Position numbers and translations under genes: made by a program. Source: Rothia endophytica (GTDB taxonomy: Bacteria > Actinomycetota > Actinomycetes > Actinomycetales > Micrococcaceae). From it: DNA of 64,000 nucleotides. The stretch's first letter is position 1. Each line of letters starts with the position of its first letter. Below are positions 1 to 8,557 of this stretch, in pieces. The notes under the pieces are model-generated. The model did not search any database. It was not told the origin of the DNA and was given only the letters and a program-made list of their open reading frames with translations. Where the stretch lies: the NCBI RefSeq assembly GCF_928381505.1, contig NZ_CAKMSJ010000004.1:62001-126000 (forward strand), written 5' to 3'.

Positions 1-108
1 GTAAGCCCCGCCGTTCTGCGAGGTTCCACTTTGGGAACCGTAAGAACCGTAGCTTTGAGCGTTGGGGGAATTATTTTCGGGGGTGGGAGTGTTACTGTTC
101 TCAGTCAT
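1..108 (-). CDS. N-terminal fragment of a low-complexity protein, cut by window start
   Basis: An ATG at 108 reading leftward opens a frame that stays open to base 1, giving 36 residues starting MTENSNTPTPENN. The fragment is rich in Asn, Ser, Gly, Pro and Tyr. This is the kind of disordered cytoplasmic tail that precedes membrane domains in many actinobacterial proteins, and the DUF4870 gene at 61534 has a comparable start. It is divergent from the sugar porter at 248. No domain is visible, so the function is unknown. Confidence 0.6.
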   Translation of the reverse strand, partial: MTENSNTPTPENNSPNAQSYGSYGSQSGTSQNGGAY

Positions 109-247
109 ACAGCATATATTACAGCTCACATTCAATAAGTCTGAACGTTACCTGAGAATCATGGCGCGCATCTGTGCGGCGGTCCACCGGTACGCTCACG
201 CACAAGAAAAAGAGCGTTAGAATATCTCAGGTCTATCAAGGAGCGCC

Positions 248-1480
248 ATGAATACAACCCACCCACGCAGGGTGAACCTCTACACCTGGATTATCTGCCT
301 GGGCGGGTTCCTCTTCGGCTACGATACCGGCATTATCAACGGTGCTCTGCCTTTCCTGCAGCAGGACTTTCACCTCTCGCCGGCAGCTGAGGGCATTGCT
401 ACCTCAGCCCTTACTCTCGGGGCTGCTTTCGGTGCTCTGGTAGCAGGTCAGCTGATTGACCGCTTTGGACGCCGCCGCGTCCTCCTCGCTTTAGCTGTCG
501 TGTTCGCCCTGGGCTCGCTGGGGCTGGCGTCCGCTCATATTCTGCAGGTCTTTATCGTCTTCCGCGTCATCATTGGTCTGGCGGTAGGTGCGGCATCAGC
601 AGTGGTACCCATCTACCTGGCGGAGATTTCGCCGGCTAACCGCCGCGGCTCGGTAGTGACCCGCAACCAGTTCATGATTGTCTTCGGTCAGCTGGCAGCC
701 TACGTCACCAACGCCTTCATCGGCACTGCTTTTGCTCATGAGAGCTCCATATGGCGAGTCATGTTCGCCATCTCAATTGCACCTGCCGTCCTGCTTTTTG
801 TGGGTATGCTCATCGTTCCGGAGTCCCCGCGCTACCGCAAGGACTCCACCGTGCAGCGCGGTGCCGTCCGTCAGCTGTGGCGGGATCCTGCACTGCGCTC
901 CCTCCTGCTTGTTGCTGCTGCAATCGGTATTGTGCAGCAGGCAACCGGCGTCAACGCCCTCATGTACTACGGAACTCAGGTGCTGCGCGAAGCAGGCTTC
1001 TCTACAGATGCAGCCTTGACCGCCAATATCTCCAATGGTGTGCTCTCGGTAGTTGGTGCCGCCCTTGGTCTGTGGTTTGTTGGACGCTTCCCGCGCCGCA
1101 CCGTGCTGACCATTGGTTTGGCTGGGACTACTGTCTCACTGGCAGCGCTGGCGGTCAGCTCCCAGCTGCTGGATGCGTCTGCTCGCCCCTGGGCAACCCT
1201 CTTTATCTCTATTGTCTTCTTGGTCTTCCAGCAGGGTGCGGTATCGCCGGTGACCTGGGTGCTCATGAGCGAAATCTTCCCGGCTTCTGTGCGTGGCGCC
1301 GGTATGGGTGTGGCTACTTTTGTATCCTGGATTGCCAACTTCGCGGTATCTCTGACCTTCCCCCTCTTCCTCGCCAGTTTGGGGCTGGGTACCACCTTCG
1401 CCCTCTTTGCAGTCATCGGCATCGGCTTGATTGTCTTTACCCGTCTGCGTGTACCCGAAACCTCGGGTAAAGAAATGTAG
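248..1480 (+). CDS. Sugar porter (MFS) transporter with shortened central loop
   Basis: Probable proton-coupled sugar or inositol importer of the MFS sugar porter family, in the cytoplasmic membrane. Signatures visible are GGFLFGYDTGIINGA in TM1, DRFGRRR after TM2, the PESPR motif after TM6, QQATGVNALMYYG in TM7 and a C-terminal PETSGKEM. At 410 residues it is shorter than the usual 450-500. Compared with the second transporter of this window (11673-13118), about 34 residues are missing between PESPR and TM7, where the cytoplasmic helical domain lies. The frame is intact. GGAGCG lies just before the ATG. It is convergent with the isomerase at 1557. Its position beside iol genes suggests inositol or a relative as substrate (inference). 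Confidence 0.85.
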   Translation: MNTTHPRRVNLYTWIICLGGFLFGYDTGIINGALPFLQQDFHLSPAAEGIATSALTLGAAFGALVAGQLIDRFGRRRVLLALAVVFALGSLGLASAHILQVFIVFRVIIGLAVGAASAVVPIYLAEISPANRRGSVVTRNQFMIVFGQLAAYVTNAFIGTAFAHESSIWRVMFAISIAPAVLLFVGMLIVPESPRYRKDSTVQRGAVRQLWRDPALRSLLLVAAAIGIVQQATGVNALMYYGTQVLREAGFSTDAALTANISNGVLSVVGAALGLWFVGRFPRRTVLTIGLAGTTVSLAALAVSSQLLDASARPWATLFISIVFLVFQQGAVSPVTWVLMSEIFPASVRGAGMGVATFVSWIANFAVSLTFPLFLASLGLGTTFALFAVIGIGLIVFTRLRVPETSGKEM

Positions 1481-1514
1481 CGGCGCCCCTTTCGGGCTTT
1501 CCTTATGAAAAAAT

Positions 1515-1541
1515 GCCCCCTGCGCCTTTAGCGCTGGGGGC
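1515..1541. terminator. Bidirectional terminator between convergent genes
   Basis: A GC-rich hairpin (GCCCCCTGCGC / GCGCTGGGGGC, loop CTTTA) is followed by CTTTT on the plus strand and preceded by an A-run that serves the minus strand. It sits between the 3' ends of the sugar porter and the isomerase gene. Confidence 0.85.
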
Positions 1542-1556
1542 TTTTAGTGTGTGAGG

Positions 1557-2564
1557 CTACTTGACCTTGATGCCTGCAATATCAGCGGCTTTTATCAGGG
1601 TGCGGGTAGCGTACTCCAAGCCCTCGATGGCGCCCATGGAGGTGTCTTCATGCTCGATATTGACCCACATGTTCTCATCTACCTCGTAGAGAGCCTTCAT
1701 GAACTCTGCCCAGTAGGCGGCATCGTGTCCTACACCCACTGCTACGAAGTCCCAGGCTGAATCCTTGGGCCACTCGTTGACCCATTCATCACCACCCAGA
1801 TTGACACGGTTTTCTTCGGGGGAGAGACGGCGGAAACGCTCATCCAGTACACCGTAAATCTCGGCGTTCTCGCGGTTGATGCGTACATCCTTAGCTGCTG
1901 AGTGGAAGGTGAGATCGCCCAGCCAGCGCACTGCCGCAACGGGATCCATCTGCTGCCAGAAGAGGTGGGACGCGTCCAGCTCAACGCCGATGTGTTTAGC
2001 GTCGATGCGCTCTACCAGGCGCTTAGCGGTGGGTGGGTTGAAGACCAGGTTCTGTGGGTGGAGTTCGAGAGCTACTTTGACGCCGTGCTCTGCGGCGAGT
2101 TCTTCAATTTCGCTCCAGAACTTTACGGCAACGTCCCACTGGTAGTCCATGGAATCTAGGGTGCCAGAGTTCCATGCATTGACGTGCCAGGCGGGGTGCT
2201 TGGTGCCAGGCTCGCTACCGGGCAGACCGCTCATGGTGACCACGCGGGTCTGACCCAGTAGGGGTGCGAGGCGGATGGACTTGCGCAGGTCTTCTGCGTG
2301 CTTTTCTCCGATTTCGGAGTTGGGGTGCAGGGGGTTGCCGTTGCAGTTGAGGCCTGCGATTTCTACACCGGCTGCTTCATACTTGGCAAGGTAGTCCTTT
2401 GCGATTTCGGGGTTATTGAGAATTTCATCAACGGGTACGTGTACCGGGGGCAGGAAGCCTCCGGTGTTGAGTTCGTAACCTGAGAGGCCGAGGTCAGCGA
2501 CGATGCTGAGGGCTTCTTCCAGGGGGCGGTCGTGCAGGATCGCGCTGTAGACACCAAGTTTCAT
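1557..2564 (-). CDS. Sugar phosphate isomerase/epimerase family protein (xylose isomerase-like TIM barrel)
   Basis: A 335-residue AP-endonuclease-2/xylose-isomerase-like TIM barrel, the fold shared by IolE, IolH and IolI. It starts MKLGVYSAILHDRPLEEAL. Probable metal ligands are the Glu of ALELHPQN (about residue 167), the Asp/His of ELDASHLFW, the FHSAAKD segment and the Glu of VNIEHED near the C-terminus. Cytoplasmic. The ATG is preceded by AAAGGAGAAACCT. A palindrome shared with two other genes near the LacI regulator of 15679 lies 39 bases upstream (2603-2616), so it probably belongs to that regulon. It is likely an isomerase or epimerase of a keto-inositol or keto-sugar; the exact reaction cannot be read from sequence. 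Confidence 0.8.
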   Translation of the reverse strand: MKLGVYSAILHDRPLEEALSIVADLGLSGYELNTGGFLPPVHVPVDEILNNPEIAKDYLAKYEAAGVEIAGLNCNGNPLHPNSEIGEKHAEDLRKSIRLAPLLGQTRVVTMSGLPGSEPGTKHPAWHVNAWNSGTLDSMDYQWDVAVKFWSEIEELAAEHGVKVALELHPQNLVFNPPTAKRLVERIDAKHIGVELDASHLFWQQMDPVAAVRWLGDLTFHSAAKDVRINRENAEIYGVLDERFRRLSPEENRVNLGGDEWVNEWPKDSAWDFVAVGVGHDAAYWAEFMKALYEVDENMWVNIEHEDTSMGAIEGLEYATRTLIKAADIAGIKVK

Positions 2565-2602
2565 AGGTTTCTCCTTTGAAAATCAGCGTCCAAACCAAGT
2601 AA

Positions 2603-2616
2603 TTGGAGCGGTTCAA
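2603..2616. promoter_or_regulatory. Putative LacI-type operator upstream of isomerase gene
   Basis: TTGGAGCGGTTCAA is an imperfect palindrome centred on CG. It resembles the sites at 15603-15616 and 16759-16772. It lies just upstream of the isomerase start codon and is probably bound by the LacI regulator encoded at 15679-16707. Confidence 0.6.
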
Positions 2617-2738
2617 AATGGACGCCGGGCGCACCCTGGGGTGCGTGTTAGTCGGTTGTTGGGTGCCCGGAGGTCTTATCTGAGCCTTCTTATTATTTGG
2701 CTCACAACCATTCTGTAAAGATAAAGAAATTTTGTCAA

Positions 2739-2752
2739 TATGTCAGTACAAA
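2739..2752. promoter_or_regulatory. Putative GntR (IolR-like) operator upstream of iolC
   Basis: TATGT-CAGT-ACAAA fits the inverted repeat TNTGT-N4-ACANA found at four other places in this locus. A -35-like TTGTCA (2732-2737) ends one base before it. A weaker second half, ACAAA at 2763-2767 within GGACAAAG, may extend the site. Confidence 0.65.
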
Positions 2753-2841
2753 GATTGACAGGACAAAGTGACATAGTGCACGCTAGTAGTAGACCTCCTC
2801 GGCAAGAAGCCGAACCGCGCAAAGCTAGTAAAGGACACCGA

Positions 2842-3807
2842 ATGTACGAGCTGCTGACCATGGGCCGCATCAGTGTAGATGTTTATCCCGATGATATCGG
2901 CGTCGGCCTTGAAGACGTCATCACCTTTCGCAAGTACCTGGGTGGCTCCCCCTCAAACGTGGCTGTAGCTGCCGCAAAATACGGGCACAAGACCTCGGTG
3001 ATTACCAGCGTGGGTAATGATCCCTTTGGGGTTTTTTTGCGGCGTGAACTGAACCGCTACGGCTCGGATGATGCCAACGTGCTGGTGAACGACAGTCTGC
3101 AGACTTGCGTTACTTTCTGTGCGATTAAACCGCCAGAGGACTTCCCCCTCTACTTCTACGGTCGTTTCCCCACTGCACCTGATCTGCAGATCACTAAGGA
3201 ACAGGTCGATACCGAAGAAGTGAAGAACGCTCAGATTTTCTGGACCACCCTCACCGGTCTGTGCCAGGAACCTGCCCGTGAAGCCCAGCTCCACGCCCAC
3301 GCAGCACGTCCCCGCGAAGAACTGGCTGAAGGTCAGCACACTATCCTCGACCTGGACTATCGCCCCATGTTCTGGGAAAACCCGAAGGACGCTACTGCAG
3401 CGGCCAAGGAATCGCTCAAGTACGCAACCATTGCTATTGGTAACCGTGAAGAGTGCGCCACTGCAGTAGGCGATGGTACCCCCGATGAGCAGGCAGATCG
3501 TCTGCTGGAAGCTGGCGTCAAGATTGCCGTTGTAAAAATGGGCGCTAACGGTGTTATGGCAAAGACCGCCACTGAGCGCATCGTTTCTGCTCCCGTACCC
3601 GTCGAAACTGCTAACGGCCTGGGTGCAGGTGACTCCTTCGGTGGCGCCTTCACTCACGGCATCCTTTCCGGTTGGCCCCTGCAGCAGGTTCTCGACTTCG
3701 CTAACGCAGCTGGTGCTATCGTTGCCTCCCAAATCGCCTGCTCAGAAGCTATGCCTGTTGAAGCGGAAGTTAAGGCACTGCTCGAAGAACGCGGCCGCGG
3801 TTTCTAA
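2842..3807 (+). CDS. iolC: 5-dehydro-2-deoxygluconokinase
   Basis: PfkB/ribokinase-fold kinase that phosphorylates 2-deoxy-5-keto-gluconate with ATP, the fifth step of myo-inositol breakdown. The 321 residues start MYELLTMGRISVDVYPDDIG. They show the substrate-side GGSPSNVAVAAAKYG motif near residue 37 and the C-terminal anion-hole/catalytic motif NGLGAGDSFGGAF near residue 258, whose Asp is the expected base. An in-frame start exists 34 codons earlier, but ATG 2842 has AAAGGA eight bases upstream and matches the family start. It heads the rightward unit iolC-aldolase-iolD-iolA; the aldolase follows after 27 bases. Confidence 0.93.
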   Translation: MYELLTMGRISVDVYPDDIGVGLEDVITFRKYLGGSPSNVAVAAAKYGHKTSVITSVGNDPFGVFLRRELNRYGSDDANVLVNDSLQTCVTFCAIKPPEDFPLYFYGRFPTAPDLQITKEQVDTEEVKNAQIFWTTLTGLCQEPAREAQLHAHAARPREELAEGQHTILDLDYRPMFWENPKDATAAAKESLKYATIAIGNREECATAVGDGTPDEQADRLLEAGVKIAVVKMGANGVMAKTATERIVSAPVPVETANGLGAGDSFGGAFTHGILSGWPLQQVLDFANAAGAIVASQIACSEAMPVEAEVKALLEERGRGF

Positions 3808-3834
3808 CCGCCCCAGGAACAAGAGGAACTAGTA

Positions 3835-4743
3835 ATGACCATTAACCTCACCGAAGAACGCGCCCCCAGGCGGTACGAGCACCTGACTCGCACCCGGCTA
3901 GAAGACCCACAAGCAGTTTTCCGCGCTGCGTCCAGCCGTAAGCGCCACCCCGGTGCCATCTACGGCAAGCAGAATTTTATTGTTGCAGCTGATCATCCTG
4001 CTCGCGGTGCCAACAAGGTGGGCGACAATACGCTGGCAATGGCTGACCGCCGTGACCTGCTGGACCGCCTACAGGTAGCACTGGCAAACCCAGCAGTGGA
4101 CGGCGTGCTTGCCTCTCCCGATATCCTCGATGACCTGCTCCTACTCGGTGCTCTTGAGGGCAAGTTGGTATTTGGTTCCATGAACCGAGGCGGCCTCTCC
4201 GGCCTGGTTAACGAGATGGACGACCGCTTCACCGGTCACACCGCTCAGGTGCTGGAGAAGCTGGGAGCTGATGGCGGCAAGATGCTCACCCGCATCCACT
4301 ACGGTGACCCGGCAACCGTGGCAACTCTAGAGGCAACTGCAAAGGCAGTTGATTCCCTAGCAGAGCGCGGCATGTACGCCATGGTTGAACCCTTTATCTC
4401 GGAGACCGTGAACGGTGCTATCAAAAACGACCTGAGCGCTGACGCCGTCATCAAGTCTGTAGGTATCGCCAGCGCTCTGGGTGCTAGCAGCGCTTATACC
4501 TGGATGAAGCTACCGGTTGTAGGTGAGATGGAGCGCGTGATGGCGTCCACTACCCTACCTACGGTGCTTTTGGGGGGCGACCCCAGCGGTTCACCCGACG
4601 AGGTCTTTGCTACCTGGGAAGCAGCACTTAAGTTGCCCGGCGTGCAGGGTCTGACCGTGGGCAGAACCCTTCTTTACCCCGAAGACGGTGACGTCGCCGC
4701 TGCTGTGGCAACCGCGGCCTCCCTGCTGAACACCTCAGCGTAA
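3835..4743 (+). CDS. Cgl0159-family (beta/alpha)8 aldolase, probable 5-dehydro-2-deoxyphosphogluconate aldolase
   Basis: A 302-residue class I aldolase-like barrel of the type found in the Corynebacterium glutamicum iol cluster (Cgl0159 family). It is expected to split 2-deoxy-5-keto-gluconate 6-phosphate into dihydroxyacetone phosphate and malonate semialdehyde, in place of the class II IolJ of Bacillus. Visible segments are NFIVAADHPARG, VFGSMNRGG, YAMVEPF and TWMKLPVVG, the last with a candidate Schiff-base lysine near residue 223. AGAGGAAC precedes the ATG. It lies between iolC and iolD (27- and 41-base gaps) in one transcription unit. The function is inferred from family and context. Confidence 0.85.
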   Translation: MTINLTEERAPRRYEHLTRTRLEDPQAVFRAASSRKRHPGAIYGKQNFIVAADHPARGANKVGDNTLAMADRRDLLDRLQVALANPAVDGVLASPDILDDLLLLGALEGKLVFGSMNRGGLSGLVNEMDDRFTGHTAQVLEKLGADGGKMLTRIHYGDPATVATLEATAKAVDSLAERGMYAMVEPFISETVNGAIKNDLSADAVIKSVGIASALGASSAYTWMKLPVVGEMERVMASTTLPTVLLGGDPSGSPDEVFATWEAALKLPGVQGLTVGRTLLYPEDGDVAAAVATAASLLNTSA

Positions 4744-4784
4744 ATCAAACATACTTTTTAGATCTGAAACCGAGAAAGAAGATC

Positions 4785-6713
4785 ATGGCAACTCAAAAAA
4801 TGTCAGTGGCTCAGGCGGTCGTAAAGTTCCTGGGCAACCAGTACACCGTTGATGAAGTCGGTGGGGAGACCTACCGCGAGCGTACTATCCCCGGCATGTT
4901 TGGCATCTTTGGCCACGGCAATGTTGCTGGTGTGGGGCAGGCTTTGCGCCAGTTCCAGGAGCTTGAACCCGAAGTTATGCCTTACTACCAGGGCCGCAAT
5001 GAGCAGGCACAGGTTCACCAGGCTGTGGGCTATGCCCGCCATACCCGCCGCCGTGCAACCTACGCGGTGACCACTTCTATCGGTCCCGGTTCTTCCAACA
5101 TGGTGACCGGTGCTGCGTTGGCAACCACTAACCGCCTGCCTGCCCTGCTTTTGCCCTCGGATCAGTTTGCTACCCGTGCGGCTGACCCCGTGTTGCAGCA
5201 GCTCGAGCGCCCGGACGCCGGCGACATCACCGTCAACGATATCTTCCGTCCGGTTTCTCGTTATTTTGACCGCGTTTGGCGCCCCGAAATGGTCTTTGCG
5301 TCACTGATCAACGGTATGCGCGTATTGACTGATCCCGTTGAAACCGGTGCGGTCACCATCGCTCTGCCTCAGGATGTCCAGGCTGAACTGATTGATGTTC
5401 CCGAGGAATTCTTGGCGCCCCGTGAGTGGCGCATTCGCCGCCCCGAGGCTGAGGACGTAGAGATCCGTGCGGCTGTTGAAGCTATCCAATCTGCAAAGAA
5501 ACCTGTCATCATTGCAGGTGGCGGGGTTCACTATGCATTTGCAACCGATGAGCTCAAGAAGTTCGCTGAAGCTACTGGCATTCCCGTTGCCTACACCCAG
5601 GCAGGTGTTGGTGTCATGGATTGGGACCACCCACTGTGCCTTGGCGCTGTCGGTTCAACCGGTTCTACCGCCTCTAACGCACTGGTTCGCGACGCCGACC
5701 TCATCATTGGTATCGGTACTCGTTATGAGGACTTCACCACTGCTTCCCGCACTGCCTTCCAGAACCCGGACGTGCGCTTTGTAAACATCAACGTGGCTTC
5801 CTTTGACGCCTGTAAGCAGGGTACTTCCCTGACCGTTGTTGCTGATGCCCGTAAGGCACTGGTCAAGCTTAACGACGCCATGAGCGGCTTCAGCGTGAGC
5901 GACGAGCAGGCAACCCAGGTTGTTGAAGAGAAGAAGCGCTGGGATGCCATTGCAGATGCTGCTTTTGCTGAGCGCTACCGCCCGCTGATGAGCCAGAACG
6001 AGATTATTGGTGCAGTCAATGAGGCTATGGACGACCGCGACGTAGTCATTTGTGCTGCTGGCTCACTGCCTGGCGACCTGCACAAGCTCTGGAGGGTCAA
6101 GGACACCCACGGCTACCACGTCGAATATGCCTACTCCTGTATGGGTTACGAAATCCCCGGCGGCCTGGGCGTTAAGCGAGCATCGCTTGCAACCGGTGAC
6201 GGCCGCGATGTAGTGGTCATGGTGGGCGATGGCTCCTACCTGATGATGCACACCGAGCTGGTTACCGCTGTTGCTGAAGGAATCAAGCTGATTACCGTTC
6301 TGATCCAGAACCACGGCTACGCTTCCATCGGTGCTCTATCTGAGTCCCTGGGCTCCCAGCGCTTTGGTACCAAGTACCGCATGCACGACGCCGAAAAGCA
6401 CAGCTTCGACCACGGCGAGAAGCTGCCTATCGACCTCGCGACCAACGCTGAGTCCCTGGGCGTTCGCGTCATCAGTGTAGCTCCTGGCGAGAACGTGCGC
6501 GAAGACCTCATGGCAGCTGTTGCTGAAGCAAAGGCAGCGCCCGAAGGATCAGGTCCCATCGTTATCCATGTAGAGTCCGACCCCATGCTGGATGCACCTT
6601 CATCAGAATCATGGTGGGATGTTCCCGTGACCGGCGTTTCAGAGCTCGAGTCAACCCAGCGTGCCTACGAAACCTACGCTGACTGGAAGACCAAGCAGCG
6701 TAATTACCTCTAA
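4785..6713 (+). CDS. iolD: 3D-(3,5/4)-trihydroxycyclohexane-1,2-dione hydrolase
   Basis: Thiamine-diphosphate enzyme that opens the ring of the diketo-inositol produced by IolE, giving 5-deoxyglucuronate. Its 642 residues match the family length, longer than ordinary acetolactate synthases. It shows the Glu-containing GRNEQAQVHQAVGYARHT segment near residue 70, TTSIGPGSSNMVTGAA, a central GGGVHY domain, and the TPP/Mg motif GDGSY ending in QNHGYASIG near residues 485-515. Cytoplasmic. GAGAAAGAAG precedes the ATG. It is the third gene of the iolC unit. Confidence 0.95.
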   Translation: MATQKMSVAQAVVKFLGNQYTVDEVGGETYRERTIPGMFGIFGHGNVAGVGQALRQFQELEPEVMPYYQGRNEQAQVHQAVGYARHTRRRATYAVTTSIGPGSSNMVTGAALATTNRLPALLLPSDQFATRAADPVLQQLERPDAGDITVNDIFRPVSRYFDRVWRPEMVFASLINGMRVLTDPVETGAVTIALPQDVQAELIDVPEEFLAPREWRIRRPEAEDVEIRAAVEAIQSAKKPVIIAGGGVHYAFATDELKKFAEATGIPVAYTQAGVGVMDWDHPLCLGAVGSTGSTASNALVRDADLIIGIGTRYEDFTTASRTAFQNPDVRFVNINVASFDACKQGTSLTVVADARKALVKLNDAMSGFSVSDEQATQVVEEKKRWDAIADAAFAERYRPLMSQNEIIGAVNEAMDDRDVVICAAGSLPGDLHKLWRVKDTHGYHVEYAYSCMGYEIPGGLGVKRASLATGDGRDVVVMVGDGSYLMMHTELVTAVAEGIKLITVLIQNHGYASIGALSESLGSQRFGTKYRMHDAEKHSFDHGEKLPIDLATNAESLGVRVISVAPGENVREDLMAAVAEAKAAPEGSGPIVIHVESDPMLDAPSSESWWDVPVTGVSELESTQRAYETYADWKTKQRNYL

Positions 6714-6813
6714 GCTACCGATTCCGCGCTCCTCGGCGTCCTTATCGTCGATGGAGCCCGGGTACCGGAAAACCACAAGTTTTACTCCCCAAGAGAATCA
6801 CAAGGAGAACATC

Positions 6814-8319
6814 ATGACTTACGAAGTCAAGCACCACATCAACGGCGAAGAAGTTGCCAGCGCCGGCACCGAACGCCAGAACATTCTGAACCCCGCTACC
6901 GGTGAAACCATCGGCACCCTGCACCTGGGTGGGGACGCCGAACTGCAGGCAGCAGTAGCAGCCGCAAAGACTGCTTCTGCTAGCTGGGGTGAACTTTCCC
7001 TGGCACGCCGCACCGCCGTCCTCTTCAAGTTCCGCGAGCTGCTGGTTGCTAACACCGACGAACTTGCTGAACTGGTTGTACGTGAGCACGGTAAGGTGCT
7101 CTCCGACGCCAAGGGTGAAATCGCCCGCGGCCAGGAAATCGTAGAGTACGCCTGCGGTATCACCAACCATATCTCAGGTGCTTACACCCCTCAGGCAGCA
7201 ACTGGCATTGACGCCTTCTCCCTGCGCCAGCCCCTAGGCGTGGTCGCAGGTATCACCCCCTTCAACTTCCCTGTCATGATCCAGCTCTGGATGGCTCCCA
7301 TTGCTATCGCAGCCGGTAACGCTTTCATCTTGAAGCCCTCAGAGCGTGACCCCGGTGCTGCCAACTTCATGGCGAAGCTCTGGGAAGAAGCAGGCCTGCC
7401 CGCCGGTGTCTTCAATGTTCTGCACGGTGGCAAGGAAATGGTTGACGGTCTGCTCAATCACAAGGATGTAGACGGCATCTCCTTTGTTGGCTCAACCCCC
7501 ATCGCTAAGCATGTCCACGCTACTGCAACCGCTAACGGCAAGCGCGTTCAGGCACTGGGTGGCGCTAAGAACCACGCACTGATTATGCCCGACGCCAATA
7601 TGGACGTGGTTACCGATCACCTGACCGCCGCTGCATTTGGTGCTGCCGGTCAGCGCTGCATGGCAATCTCGGTAGCAGTTGCTGTTGGCGACGCTGCTGA
7701 CATCGTAGTAGAGCGTGTAGCTGCTAAGGCTCGCGAGGTAAAGGTAGCTAACGGTATGGAGGCAGGTGCCGACATGGGCCCGCTCATCACCGAAGCTTCC
7801 CGCGACCGCGTCAAGCGCATCATCACCGAAGCTGAGACCGATGGTGCAGCTATTGTTGTGGATGGCCGCGACCTGGTGGTTGCTGACCATGAAAACGGCT
7901 TCTTTGTTGGCCCCACCCTGATCGACCACGTCAAGCGAGAGATGAGCGCTTACGCTGAGGAAATCTTTGGCCCCGTGCTGGTTGTTGTCCGTGTGGATTC
8001 ATTGGAAGAGGGTATCGAGGTTATCAATTCCAACCCCTTTGGCAACGGTACCTGTATCTTTACCGATTCGGGCTATGCAGCCCGTAAGTTCACCCGCGAC
8101 ATCAAGGTTGGTATGGTCGGTGTGAACGTACCCCTTCCAGTGCCGCTGGCTAACCACTCCTTTGGTGGTTGGAACGACTCGCTCTTCGGCGAACACCATA
8201 TCTACGGCGAAGATGGCCTGCGGTTCTACACCCGCAACAAGGCTGTTACCCAGCGCTTCCCGGAGCGTAAGGATGCCTCAGGTGCTTCCTTCAATTTTGA
8301 GTCTCGTAATAACGGCTAG
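6814..8319 (+). CDS. iolA: CoA-acylating (methyl)malonate-semialdehyde dehydrogenase
   Basis: Converts malonate semialdehyde to acetyl-CoA and CO2 with NAD+ and CoA, the last step of the inositol pathway; the family also oxidises methylmalonate semialdehyde. Its 501 residues have the aldehyde dehydrogenase fold: GITPFNFPVMI, the NAD loop FVGSTPIAKHV and the nucleophile GQRCM at Cys282. The usual general-base glutamate segment reads LGGAKNH, typical of this CoA-dependent subfamily. An upstream in-frame start overlapping iolD exists, but CAAGGAGAAC sits just before ATG 6814. It is last in the iolC unit and is followed by a terminator at 8357. Confidence 0.94.
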   Translation: MTYEVKHHINGEEVASAGTERQNILNPATGETIGTLHLGGDAELQAAVAAAKTASASWGELSLARRTAVLFKFRELLVANTDELAELVVREHGKVLSDAKGEIARGQEIVEYACGITNHISGAYTPQAATGIDAFSLRQPLGVVAGITPFNFPVMIQLWMAPIAIAAGNAFILKPSERDPGAANFMAKLWEEAGLPAGVFNVLHGGKEMVDGLLNHKDVDGISFVGSTPIAKHVHATATANGKRVQALGGAKNHALIMPDANMDVVTDHLTAAAFGAAGQRCMAISVAVAVGDAADIVVERVAAKAREVKVANGMEAGADMGPLITEASRDRVKRIITEAETDGAAIVVDGRDLVVADHENGFFVGPTLIDHVKREMSAYAEEIFGPVLVVVRVDSLEEGIEVINSNPFGNGTCIFTDSGYAARKFTRDIKVGMVGVNVPLPVPLANHSFGGWNDSLFGEHHIYGEDGLRFYTRNKAVTQRFPERKDASGASFNFESRNNG

Positions 8320-8356
8320 AAGCACCGATAATCCTCTTTGCTGAGGAAAATAGCTG

Positions 8357-8395
8357 GACTGTCACCTGCGTTTCTTTTTGCGCACGGTGGCAGTC
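8357..8395 (+). terminator. Terminator of the iolC-aldolase-iolD-iolA unit
   Basis: The hairpin arms GACTGTCACC and GGTGGCAGTC (one T-G pair) have an inner GCG/CGC extension and are followed by TTGTCTTC. It lies 37 bases after the iolA stop codon. Confidence 0.7.
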
Positions 8396-8472
8396 TTGTC
8401 TTCACGGATTCTGGTATTTTTCTTGCATATTTTGCTCCACAGATAGTGACCAAGGGCACTAGTATTTGATAG

Positions 8473-8486
8473 TATGTCAGTACATA
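8473..8486. promoter_or_regulatory. Putative GntR (IolR-like) operator upstream of iolE
   Basis: TATGT-CAGT-ACATA has perfect half-sites. The first nine bases are identical to the iolC site. A -35-like TTGATA (8466-8471) ends one base before it. ACATAGTG overlaps its right end, as at the site upstream of the GntR gene. Confidence 0.7.
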
Positions 8487-8557
8487 GTGTGGTTGGGATT
8501 GAAGCAGCCACTCGCCGATACAGGCAAGATTTTCAACGATGAAAGCGTGGAAAGAGC

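Noticed and set aside
2740..2841. N-terminal extension of iolC from an earlier in-frame ATG
   Set aside because: It would translate the operator and promoter region. The ATG at 2842 has a ribosome site and the family N-terminus.
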